From DASTGO01 sp035719045 (GTDB taxonomy: Bacteria > Actinomycetota > Actinomycetes > Actinomycetales > Kineosporiaceae), in NCBI GenBank assembly GCA_035719045.1, contig DASTGO010000240.1, positions 1 to 7,157 of the forward strand: DNA of 7,157 bases, read 5' to 3'. Position 1 is the first letter of the stretch. The number at the start of each line of letters is the position of its first letter. The notes under the pieces were generated by a model. The model was not told where the DNA came from and did not search any database. It was given only the letters and a program-made list of their open reading frames with translations. Positions 1 to 5,180 of this stretch are shown in pieces. A program made the translations under genes and the position numbers.

Positions 1-37
1 CGGGCGGACCGGGCGACCGGGCGGACCGGGCGACCGG
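1..37. repeat. 17-bp perfect tandem repeat at window edge
   Basis: The unit CGGGCGGACCGGGCGAC occurs twice in full (1-17, 18-34) and continues for three more bases, without a mismatch. The array starts at the window edge, so its true copy number is unknown. Its core GGACCGGGCG also occurs, on the other strand, in the 17-bp array at 2499-2578. It lies just upstream of the acetyltransferase gene, and a possible GTG start at 37 sits on its last base. Seventeen is not a multiple of three, so a coding role is unlikely. Confidence 0.85.
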
Positions 38-85
38 TGGAACCCGACCGGGTCGGACAGGATGTGGCGGATGACAGCTCCGGTG

Positions 86-126
86 GCGGGTCAGATGGAG
101 GTGCGGGTCAGGTGGAGGTGCGGGTC
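86..126. repeat. 17-bp tandem duplication over the acetyltransferase start
   Basis: TGGAGGTGCGGGTC at 96-109 is repeated exactly at 113-126, 17 bp downstream. The preceding bases (86-98 against 103-115, 12 of 13 identical) show the same period, giving about 2.4 copies. Each copy carries GGAGG and the codons for Glu-Val-Arg-Val. Because 17 is not a multiple of three, the upstream copy (ATG at 95) reads out of frame and the downstream copy (GTG at 112) reads in frame. The duplication therefore decides where translation can start. Confidence 0.8.
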
Positions 127-639
127 CGCCGGGCCGTCCCCGCGGATGCCGCCGCCATCGCCGGGGTGCACGTCCGGACCTGGCAGCGGGCCTACCGCGG
201 GCTGCTGCCGCAGCACTTCCTCGACGGGCTGGACCCGGTCCGCCGGGTGGAGGTCTGGGCCCAGATCCTGGTCGGCGCCTCCTGGCCGGCCCGGGGAACC
301 CTGGTCGCCGAGGACGGCGGGCGGGTGATCGGCTTCGCCGCGATCTGCCCCAGCCGTGACGGCGACGGCCACGGGACCGGCGAGCTGGCGGCGATCTACG
401 TCGATCCGGCCTGCTGGGGCACCGGCGCGGGCCGGGCCCTGATGGACGCCGCGGTCACCGCCCTGGCCGGCGCGGGCTTCGCCGAGGCCACGCTGTGGGT
501 CCTGGCCGCAAATGTGCGGGCCCGGCGGTTCTACACGGCCGCGGGCTGGCTCACCGACGGCGCAGCGCAGGAGGACCAGTTCGGTGGCGTCACGGTGCGG
601 GAGGTCCGCTACCGGCGGCTGCTGCCCGCGCCGGCCTGA
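112..639 (+). CDS. GNAT-family N-acetyltransferase
   Basis: Probable acetyl-CoA-dependent N-acetyltransferase (Acetyltransf_1 fold), soluble, about 175 residues, a normal length for one GNAT domain. From the GTG at 112, the N-terminal strand VRVRRAVPAD leads into the helix VHVRTWQRAYRGLLP, typical of GNATs. The acetyl-CoA pyrophosphate loop follows strand LAAIYVDP as WGTGAGRALM (about residues 102-111), matching R/Q-x-x-G-x-G/A. Motif B is LWVLAANVRARRFYTAAGW (about residues 128-146). I chose GTG112 because GGAGG at 97-101 lies 10 nt upstream and the fold begins there. The frame is open back to GTG37, but that adds only 25 Gly/Ser/Asp-rich residues with no good ribosome site. The acceptor substrate cannot be told from sequence: GNATs act on antibiotics, amino acids, polyamines or protein N-termini. 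No co-transcribed partner is visible. Confidence 0.88.
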   Translation: MEVRVRRAVPADAAAIAGVHVRTWQRAYRGLLPQHFLDGLDPVRRVEVWAQILVGASWPARGTLVAEDGGRVIGFAAICPSRDGDGHGTGELAAIYVDPACWGTGAGRALMDAAVTALAGAGFAEATLWVLAANVRARRFYTAAGWLTDGAAQEDQFGGVTVREVRYRRLLPAPA

Positions 640-664
640 ACCGTCCGGCCGGCGCTCCCGCCCG

Positions 665-696
665 CGGCCCGCCCGCCGGATCACGGCCCGCCCGCC
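665..696. repeat. 13-bp direct repeat in intergenic spacer
   Basis: CGGCCCGCCCGCC occurs at 665-677 and again at 684-696, 19 bp apart, in the 193-nt non-coding spacer between the acetyltransferase and the next gene. In DNA of this composition a short C-rich repeat could arise by chance. No function is assigned. Confidence 0.45.
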
Positions 697-750
697 AAGG
701 CACTCCCGCCGCGGACCACGACTCGGGTCACCCGCACGGCTACGACCGGC

Positions 751-772
751 CGGCGCGGATCGCGGCGCGCCG
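751..772. terminator. Possible hairpin in spacer after acetyltransferase
   Basis: A perfect 7-bp inverted repeat (CGGCGCG at 751-757, CGCGCCG at 766-772) encloses an 8-nt loop. It is the best stem in the spacer 640-832. It lacks an immediate T-run and is more than 100 nt past the acetyltransferase stop, so it may be a terminator or a structure upstream of the next promoter. The rest of the spacer holds only the direct repeat at 665-696 and the -10-like box at 821. Confidence 0.3.
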
Positions 773-820
773 AACGGACAAGTTGGCTGTTTTCGGACGC
801 ACCATCCCGCCGTCCCGGGC

Positions 821-826
821 TAGCGT
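821..826 (+). promoter_or_regulatory. -10 box of a probable leaderless promoter
   Basis: TAGCGT fits the actinobacterial TANNNT -10 consensus and lies exactly 6 nt before the GTG at 833, so transcription would begin at or next to the start codon. There is no Shine-Dalgarno sequence before this GTG, which agrees with a leaderless mRNA. No convincing -35 hexamer is seen 16-18 bp upstream. The same box-to-start spacing is seen at the hydrolase gene (5169-5174). Confidence 0.5.
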
Positions 827-832
827 GCTGAC

Positions 833-2497
833 GTGCCGAACCTGACCTGGCTGGTGGCCCTGGAGGATGCCGCACTGGAGGCGGCGGTCACGAGGCTGCG
901 CAGGGAACTGGACGGTGCGGGCCTGCACGATGCCGGTCCGCCGGGCCCGGGCCGGGCCGGGGACGCGACGGTGGTCTGGGCGGACCGCCCGCTCGGCGAC
1001 GCCACCGTCGAACGGCTGCTCAACCTCGCCGGACCGCTGGTCCTGGCCGGGCCGACCCTCGAGGGCGCCGATCCCGGACAGTCCCTGGCCGAGGCCGCGG
1101 GGGTCGACCCGGGCACCCGGACCCCGGCCCACGACGTGCGGGTCCGGCCCGGCCGGGACGCCGGCTGGCTGGGCGGGCGCGTCCTCGACCACGCCCACGC
1201 CGGCACCGCGCACCTCGGCCCCCACACCCACGTCCACGACGGCGTGCTGCCACTGGACAAGACCGCCGACGACGTCGAGGTCCTGCTCACCGCGCGACTG
1301 GGCCTGGCCGACCAGCCGCTGGTCACCTGGCGGCCGCAGACCCGGGTGCTGACCTGGACACCCGGCTCCCGGGTGGACGCGCTGGCACCGCGCGGACTGC
1401 GGCGGCTGTTCGTGCTCGCCCTGTGCCGGGCGCTCGGGCTCGGCGAGCCGGCTCCGGTCCGGGTCGGCCTGCTCGGCTACGGCGCGATCGGCCACGAGCA
1501 CAGCCGGGCCGTCGCGGAGGTCCCCGGGCTGGAACTGGCGGCGGTCGCCGACCTGTCCGCGGCACGGCTGGACGCGGCCCGCCGGCACTCCCCCGGGATC
1601 CGCACCCACGCCGACGCCGAGGCCCTGGTCGCCGACCCGGGGGTCGACCTCGTCGTGGTGTCCACGCCGCCGAACACCCACGCCGCCTGGGCCCGGTCGG
1701 TGCTCGAGGCCGGCAAGCATGTGGTGGTCGAGAAGCCGTTCGCGATCCGGACCGCGGAGGCCGACGAGGTGCTGGCCCTGGCCCGCGACCGCGGCCGGGT
1801 GGCGCTGGTCTACCAGAACCGCCGGTTCGACCCCGACCACCTGGCGATCCGCCGGGCGGTGCGGGCCGGGCGGCTCGGCGAGCTGTTCCACCTCGAGGCC
1901 TTCGTCGGCGGGTTCGGGCATCCGTGCAACCTGTGGCACTCCGACGCCGTGGCGTCCGGCGGGGCCTTCTACGACTGGGGGGCGCATGTCCTCGACCAGG
2001 TGCTCGACCTGGTCGATCAGGACGTCGAGCAGGTGACCGCCGCCACCCACAAGCTGCGCTGGTTCGACGTCAGCAACGCCGACCACTCCCGGGTGACGGT
2101 CCGGTTCACCGGGGGCGCGGAGGCCACCTTCGTGTACTCCGACCTGGCGGCCGCGCTGAAACCCCGGTGGTACCTGCTCGGCACCTGCGGCGCGCTGGTC
2201 GGGCACTGGCGCACCGAGCGCGTGGTGTCCCGCAGCGAGATCGGCACCCTGGCCGAGGATGTGCTGGCCCCGGCGGATTCCCCGCCGCTGCTTGACCTGC
2301 ACGAGCCGGACGGTTCGGTGACCCGGCTGGCCACGCCGCCCGGCCCGGCGCACGCCTTCCACGCCGAGCTCGCCGACCGGATCCAGTTCGGCCTGCCGAC
2401 CACCGTCACCGGGGAGCAGTCCCGGCGGGTGCTGGCCGTGATGGAGGCGGCCACGCTGTCGGCGGCGTCCGGCGGCAGACCCGTCACCCCGGCCTGA
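833..2497 (+). CDS. Gfo/Idh/MocA oxidoreductase with ThuA-like N-terminal extension
   Basis: A 554-residue protein with two parts. Residues about 208-554 form a complete Gfo/Idh/MocA NAD(P)-dependent dehydrogenase of normal length (about 347 residues). The Rossmann motif is GYGAIG (215-220), the nucleotide/substrate-site EKP motif is at 300-302 (VVVEKPF), and the catalytic-type motif GGAFYDWGAH spans 376-385 with D381 and H385. Members oxidise or reduce sugars, cyclitols or related hydroxyls. Residues 1-207 are extra: an alpha/beta region ending in TRVLTWTPGSRVDAL followed by a helix, reminiscent of the C-terminal end of ThuA/class I amidotransferase-like domains, with no visible Cys-His catalytic pair. 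In trehalose/disaccharide catabolism ThuA is partnered with ThuB, itself a Gfo/Idh/MocA enzyme, so a ThuA-ThuB-like fusion is plausible but inferred. The GTG start lacks a ribosome site and appears leaderless. The TGA stop lies at the edge of a 17-bp repeat array. A second family member follows 125 nt downstream. Confidence 0.9.
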   Translation: MPNLTWLVALEDAALEAAVTRLRRELDGAGLHDAGPPGPGRAGDATVVWADRPLGDATVERLLNLAGPLVLAGPTLEGADPGQSLAEAAGVDPGTRTPAHDVRVRPGRDAGWLGGRVLDHAHAGTAHLGPHTHVHDGVLPLDKTADDVEVLLTARLGLADQPLVTWRPQTRVLTWTPGSRVDALAPRGLRRLFVLALCRALGLGEPAPVRVGLLGYGAIGHEHSRAVAEVPGLELAAVADLSAARLDAARRHSPGIRTHADAEALVADPGVDLVVVSTPPNTHAAWARSVLEAGKHVVVEKPFAIRTAEADEVLALARDRGRVALVYQNRRFDPDHLAIRRAVRAGRLGELFHLEAFVGGFGHPCNLWHSDAVASGGAFYDWGAHVLDQVLDLVDQDVEQVTAATHKLRWFDVSNADHSRVTVRFTGGAEATFVYSDLAAALKPRWYLLGTCGALVGHWRTERVVSRSEIGTLAEDVLAPADSPPLLDLHEPDGSVTRLATPPGPAHAFHAELADRIQFGLPTTVTGEQSRRVLAVMEAATLSAASGGRPVTPA

Positions 2498-2498
2498 G

Positions 2499-2578
2499 CC
2501 GCGCCCGGTCCCGATCCGCGCCCGGTCCCGATCCGCGCCCGGTCCTGAGCCGCGCCCGGTCCTGATCCGCGCCCGGTC
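2499..2578. repeat. 17-bp tandem array between the two oxidoreductase genes
   Basis: Four full units start at 2499, 2516, 2533 and 2550, and a 12-base partial unit starts at 2567. Unit form is CCGCGCCCGGTCCCGAT in the first two copies and CCGCGCCCGGTCCTGAG/T in the next two. The bases just before it (CCCGGCCTGAG, 2488-2498) look like the end of another, decayed unit and contain the upstream gene's TGA stop. The reverse complement has the core GGACCGGGCG, shared with the array at 1-37. The array ends 10 bp before the -10-like box of the next gene, so it covers that promoter's -35 region. The period rules out a coding role. Confidence 0.92.
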
Positions 2579-2588
2579 GGGCGGACAT

Positions 2589-2594
2589 TAGGGT
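2589..2594 (+). promoter_or_regulatory. -10-like box upstream of second oxidoreductase
   Basis: TAGGGT matches TANNNT and would start an mRNA near 2600, giving a leader of about 22 nt that contains the strong ribosome site at 2611-2620. Any -35 element would fall inside the last unit of the 17-bp array. No TTGACA-like hexamer is seen there. Confidence 0.4.
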
Positions 2595-2610
2595 GGCCCG
2601 AGCCGGTCGT

Positions 2611-2620
2611 GGAGGAGGAG
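2611..2620 (+). promoter_or_regulatory. Strong ribosome-binding site deciding the start
   Basis: GGAGGAGGAG is an extended Shine-Dalgarno sequence. Its first GGAGG lies 7 nt before the ATG at 2623. This selects ATG2623 over the in-frame GTG at 2593, which has no ribosome site and would add only Arg/Gly-rich residues. Confidence 0.8.
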
Positions 2621-2622
2621 CG

Positions 2623-3708
2623 ATGACGGACGAGGTGCGGTTCGGATTCCTCGGAGCGGGCTGGATCGCGCACCGGGCGCTGGGTCCGGCGGTCCATGCC
2701 GCCGACGGCGCCCGGCTGCAGGCGGTCGCCGCCCGGGACGCCACGCGGGCCGCGCAGCTGAGACCGGCCGGCCGCGCCTACGACGACTACCGGGCCGTGC
2801 TGGACGACCCCGAGGTCGAGGTCGTCTACATCAGCCTGAGCAACGAGGTGCACCGCCGATGGACGCTGGACGCCCTGGAGGCGGGCAAGCACGTGCTGTG
2901 TGAGAAGCCGCTCGGGCTGGACGCCGCCGAGGTGGCTGAGATGACCGCTGCGGCGGACCGAGCCGGTCGGCTGCTGGTCGAGGCGTTCTGGTACCGCTGG
3001 CATCCGCGCACCCGGCGCCTGGAGCAGCTGCTTCGGGACGGCGACCTGGGCACGGTCCGGCAGGTCGAGGCGGAGTTCTCCTTCGACGGTCGCACCGATC
3101 CGCGGATGGCCGGCAACTTCCGGATGGAACCGGGCCGCGGTGGGGGCGCCCTGTACGACGTCGGCTGCTACGTGGTCTCCGCCGCCCACCTGACGCTCGG
3201 CAGCGGCCTGCAGGTGGACGAGGCCCGGTACGACCCGGGCCCGACCGGGGTGGACCTGGCGACCACGGCCCGGCTGCGCGCGACCGGCGACGAACCCGCG
3301 CCGGCGACGGGTGGCGGTCCGGCGGGTGGTGGTCCGGCGGGTGGTGGTCCGGCCGCCTTCACCGACCGGCGATCAGGCTCGGCGGTGGTCCGGTGCGCGA
3401 TCGCCACCCCCGACCGGCAGGAGCTGCGCGTGGTCGGGTCCCAGGCCTGCGTCGACTTCAGCACCGGGGAAGCGTTCGCCAACTGGCACCAGCCGTCCGC
3501 GCTGACGATCAGCGGGCCGCACGGCAGCCACACCGAGGAGTTCGCGCCGGTGGACCCGTACCGGCTCATGGTCGAGGCGGTGGCGGCCCGGGTGCGCGGG
3601 GAGGAGTCGTTCCTCGTCGGGGCGCAGCACAGCCTCGACGTGGCGACCACGCTCGACGCCATCCGCGCCGCAGCCGTTCCGGCACCGTCCGCCGCACAGC
3701 ACAGCTAG
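2623..3708 (+). CDS. Gfo/Idh/MocA-family oxidoreductase
   Basis: A 361-residue NAD(P)-dependent dehydrogenase, cytoplasmic. The Rossmann loop GAGWIA is at 11-16 and the EKP motif at 94-96 (VLCEKPLGL). The stretch EAFWYRWHPR (120-129) and the motif GGGALYDVGCY (173-183; D179, with Tyr183 where many family members have His) are typical of the branch that includes 1,5-anhydrofructose reductase and trans-dihydrodiol dehydrogenase-like proteins. The substrate is probably a sugar or sugar-derived hydroxyl, but sequence cannot fix it. An odd feature is a flexible insert at residues 230-245, three copies of the five-residue unit GGGPA, encoded by 15-bp tandem repeats. The gene lies 125 nt after another family member in the same direction and has its own -10-like box and ribosome site, so it may be transcribed both with that gene and alone. 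A strong hairpin follows the stop. Confidence 0.93.
   Translation: MTDEVRFGFLGAGWIAHRALGPAVHAADGARLQAVAARDATRAAQLRPAGRAYDDYRAVLDDPEVEVVYISLSNEVHRRWTLDALEAGKHVLCEKPLGLDAAEVAEMTAAADRAGRLLVEAFWYRWHPRTRRLEQLLRDGDLGTVRQVEAEFSFDGRTDPRMAGNFRMEPGRGGGALYDVGCYVVSAAHLTLGSGLQVDEARYDPGPTGVDLATTARLRATGDEPAPATGGGPAGGGPAGGGPAAFTDRRSGSAVVRCAIATPDRQELRVVGSQACVDFSTGEAFANWHQPSALTISGPHGSHTEEFAPVDPYRLMVEAVAARVRGEESFLVGAQHSLDVATTLDAIRAAAVPAPSAAQHS
3310..3354 (+). repeat. In-frame 15-bp coding repeat (GGGPA x3)
   Basis: Three consecutive 15-bp units encode Gly-Gly-Gly-Pro-Ala. Units 2 and 3 (3325-3339 and 3340-3354) are identical except for the last base, and unit 1 differs from unit 2 in one base (GGC for GGT). 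A multiple-of-three period keeps the oxidoreductase frame open. The repeat lies between the conserved core and the last beta-sheet strands, where a surface loop is expected. Confidence 0.85.
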
Positions 3709-3742
3709 CCGGGGACAGGCCGGGCTCCGGCCGGGCAGCAAG

Positions 3743-3772
3743 GAGGCCCTCGGCATGATCGCCGGGGGCCTC
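3743..3772. terminator. Hairpin terminator between convergent genes
   Basis: GAGGCCC at 3743-3749 pairs with GGGCCTC at 3766-3772. Pairing continues inward through one G-T wobble and CGGC/GCCG to give a 12-pair stem with a 6-nt loop (ATGATC, 3755-3760). It sits 34 nt past the oxidoreductase stop and 54 nt past the end of the minus-strand ribbon-helix-helix gene, so it can serve both. No real T-run follows on either strand, as is common for actinobacterial terminators. Confidence 0.7.
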
Positions 3773-3826
3773 ACCTTCAGGTGGATGGACGTTCGCCGGG
3801 GAGGGGGCGCGCTACGACCCGTGGGC

Positions 3827-4030
3827 TCAGAGCGCGTCTGCGGTGACCGGTACCGGTCGCTCACCGGGCACCTCGGCGGGAAGAACCCGCGGCTGGTCCC
3901 CGGAAAGTTTGGCACCCTTCTCGCGAATGGCCGCGATCACGGCCTGCTGCTTGTTGTGGGTGCCCTCCTGACGCATGATCCGCGACAGGAGATCCTCCTC
4001 CTCGGCGCTGAGCCAGAGCGTGAATGCCAT
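3827..4030 (-). CDS. Solitary ribbon-helix-helix (CopG-like) protein
   Basis: A 67-residue protein. Residues 2-40 fit the ribbon-helix-helix (CopG/Arc) fold: strand AFTLWLS, helix A AEEEDLLSRIMRQEG, a short turn THNKQ and helix B QAVIAAIREKGAK. Such proteins bind DNA as dimers through the N-terminal strand and act as autorepressors, antitoxins or plasmid-copy regulators. The tail (41-67) is Pro/Val-rich and probably disordered. I chose the ATG at 4030 because the fold begins at once. An upstream in-frame extension to 4156 has no family resemblance. No toxin gene lies beside it: downstream is a terminator and a convergent oxidoreductase, upstream 378 nt of non-coding DNA. G+C is visibly lower than in its neighbours. 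It may be an orphan antitoxin, a small regulator, or an acquired gene; its targets are unknown. Confidence 0.75.
   Translation of the reverse strand: MAFTLWLSAEEEDLLSRIMRQEGTHNKQQAVIAAIREKGAKLSGDQPRVLPAEVPGERPVPVTADAL
3845..3858. repeat. 14-bp perfect palindrome inside the RHH gene
   Basis: GACCGGTACCGGTC is its own reverse complement and lies in the 3' end of the ribbon-helix-helix gene, coding for part of its Pro/Val-rich tail. It may be chance in GC-rich DNA or a protein-binding site. Confidence 0.5.
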
Positions 4031-4039
4031 GGGCAAACC

Positions 4040-4051
4040 GTAAACCTTTAC
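4040..4051. promoter_or_regulatory. Inverted repeat, candidate RHH operator
   Basis: GTAAACCTTTAC has 5-bp arms GTAAA/TTTAC around a CC centre and lies 10-21 nt upstream of the ribbon-helix-helix start codon, in an AT-rich patch. The half-site GTAAAC occurs again at 4087-4092 in the same orientation. RHH proteins commonly repress their own promoters through such paired short sites. That this protein binds here is inferred from position only. Confidence 0.4.
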
Positions 4052-4264
4052 ACCAGGGTGGCGCGAGTCACTTCGGCAAGAATCCGGTAAACGTTCCGTG
4101 TTCGGCAGGGTGGTTTCCCGCCGGCCTGCCGTCCCCTCCGTCCCGATCGACGGCACACCGCGCCGGTAACATCACGCCTGGTCACAACATCACAGGGTGG
4201 GCTGGACCAGACACAGCACGTTCCCTATCCCACGATCGCCATCGCGAGCAGGCAATTACACAAA

Positions 4265-4276
4265 GTGATCACGTGA
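4265..4276. promoter_or_regulatory. Overlapping palindromes GTGATCAC / TCACGTGA
   Basis: Two perfect 8-bp palindromes share four bases, and CACGTG occurs again at about 4284-4289. The cluster lies in non-coding DNA, about 235 nt upstream of the RHH start and past the 3' end of the membrane-protein gene. It resembles the symmetric sites bound by dimeric regulators. No regulator is identified. Confidence 0.3.
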
Positions 4277-4385
4277 AGTCCCCCACGTGCGCCCCGTGTG
4301 GTACGTCTCCGGCTCAGGATCGGCCACCGACTGCCACCGCTGAAGGGGCGACCCGGGCCGTCCCGGCAGCCGCTGTGCGGGGGCA

Positions 4386-4404
4386 GTCCCGGGGCTCGAG
4401 GGAC
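4386..4404. terminator. Weak hairpin after membrane-protein gene
   Basis: GTCCC (4386-4390) and GGGAC (4400-4404) form a 5-bp stem just past the minus-strand stop at 4409. It is short and lacks a T-run, so it is only a candidate for the end of the membrane-protein transcript. Confidence 0.25.
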
Positions 4405-4408
4405 GGGG

Positions 4409-5086
4409 TCAGCCTTCACGGGGTTCGCCGGGCCGGGCTTCCCCCTCCCGCGCGCCGGCCGCCCCCGGGTCGGCGTCGGCCGCATCGCGCAACCGCAGCT
4501 GGGTGCGCAGGTCGTGCAGCTCGTGCAGGCGGCGGCGCCGCCCGGCGAGCAGGATCCCGCCGGTCACCAGGAGGAGGATCCCGGCCACGGAACCGGTCAG
4601 GCTGCCACCCCGGAAGCCGGGCCCCCGCGCGTCCAGCACGGCCCGGGCGACCGGACCGTCCTGACCGCTCCCGGTCACCACACCGAGGGTGAGCAGGTTC
4701 GGGACGGCGAGCAGCACGCCGAGCCCGGCCCGGACCAGCCGCTCCCGCAGGCCCAGTCCGCGCCGGGCCGCCGAACGCAGCATGAGCAGCGGGATGACGG
4801 CGAACGCGGCACTGACGGCGATCCCGCCGAGGATCCCGGCCGTCCGGTTGCCGGCCACCACGTCGGCCACCTGCCGGGCCCACCAGCCGGGCAGGTACGC
4901 CGCGGCGATGACGACCAGGACCACCCCGACGACGACGGCCGCCAGCCAGAGGATGAGCCGGGAGAACCAGTCCCCGGACGCCGCCGGGGTGACCGGCTCA
5001 CCGCTCCCGTCGGGCGGTGGGTCCCCGGGGCCACCCCGGTCGGGGCCTTCGCCGGGGGCAGCGCCCCGATCACGCTCGCCGCTCAC
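4409..5086 (-). CDS. Four-helix membrane protein of unknown function
   Basis: A 225-residue protein with a Gly/Pro/Asp-rich cytoplasm-type N-terminus (1-40), four hydrophobic segments (about 43-65, 83-104, 118-138 and 162-182), and a charged C-terminal helix (183-205, RRRRLHELHDLRTQLRLR) followed by a Gly/Ala/Glu tail. The Arg-rich flanks after segments 2 and 4 suggest those ends face the cytoplasm, so both termini are probably inside. I do not recognise the family and see no catalytic or transport motif. The GTG start at 5086 has no strong ribosome site. An AATCAT box 6 nt before it (5093-5098, minus strand) suggests a leaderless start like that of the divergent hydrolase gene 94 nt away. 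Divergent arrangement allows shared control, but no functional link to the hydrolase is shown. Confidence 0.82.
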   Translation of the reverse strand: MSGERDRGAAPGEGPDRGGPGDPPPDGSGEPVTPAASGDWFSRLILWLAAVVVGVVLVVIAAAYLPGWWARQVADVVAGNRTAGILGGIAVSAAFAVIPLLMLRSAARRGLGLRERLVRAGLGVLLAVPNLLTLGVVTGSGQDGPVARAVLDARGPGFRGGSLTGSVAGILLLVTGGILLAGRRRRLHELHDLRTQLRLRDAADADPGAAGAREGEARPGEPREG

Positions 5087-5180
5087 CCGTCGATGATTCC
5101 ACGCCGGGCACGAGCCGCCCGGGCTGACGGCACACCCTGTGGACGCGCCCGTTGTCCGGGGGCCGACCTAGGCTCGACCC
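5087..5180. promoter_or_regulatory. Divergent promoter region
   Basis: This 94-nt spacer must drive both the minus-strand membrane protein and the plus-strand hydrolase operon. On the plus strand TAGGCT (5169-5174) lies 6 nt before the GTG at 5181, with no Shine-Dalgarno, implying a leaderless mRNA. TTGTCC at 5152-5157 resembles a -35 box but is only 11 nt from the -10, too close for a standard promoter. On the minus strand AATCAT (5093-5098) is a weaker -10 candidate at the same 6-nt spacing from its GTG. Confidence 0.5.

Larger units (their letters stand above)
4031..4408. other. Non-coding, less GC-rich stretch upstream of the RHH gene
   Basis: No convincing gene is seen on either strand in these 378 bases. 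Open frames crossing it lack family resemblance and ribosome sites. It is less GC-rich than the coding DNA around it and holds several short symmetric or repeated elements: GTAAA-CC-TTTAC at 4040-4051, a second GTAAAC at 4087-4092, AACATCAC twice (4168-4175 and 4186-4193, 18 bp apart), and the overlapping palindromes GTGATCAC and TCACGTGA at 4265-4276. It must hold the promoter of the minus-strand RHH gene. I could not identify that promoter with certainty. Confidence 0.6.

Noticed and set aside
740..2362. 540-codon open frame on the minus strand
   Set aside because: It lies opposite the Gfo/Idh/MocA gene and its protein is His/Arg/Gly/Pro-rich with no family resemblance. Long antisense frames are expected where third positions are almost all G or C. 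The plus-strand frame has clear motifs.
2499..2578. CRISPR array
   Set aside because: Units are directly adjacent with no spacers, only 17 bp long and not hairpin-forming, so this is a simple tandem repeat.
2017..3189. 390-codon minus-strand frame crossing the repeat array
   Set aside because: It is antisense to both oxidoreductases, and the part over the 17-bp array merely cycles through repeat-derived residues. No ribosome site or domain is seen.
3827..4030. Toxin-antitoxin module
   Set aside because: Only the antitoxin-like RHH protein is present. No toxin-like ORF (RelE, PIN or MazF type) is seen on either side.
3755..4090. 111-codon plus-strand frame
   Set aside because: It is antisense to the ribbon-helix-helix gene, starts inside the terminator hairpin, and has no fold resemblance; the minus-strand frame has a clear RHH pattern.
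4225..4272. Short minus-strand frame starting GTG-ATC-ACT and rich in Cys, possible leader peptide
   Set aside because: About 15 codons, no ribosome site, and nearly 200 nt from the next gene on that strand with no attenuator-like structure found. Too weak to call.
5152..5174. TTGTCC and TAGGCT as a standard -35/-10 pair
   Set aside because: The spacing is 11 nt, against the usual 16-18, so TTGTCC is unlikely to be the matching -35 box.
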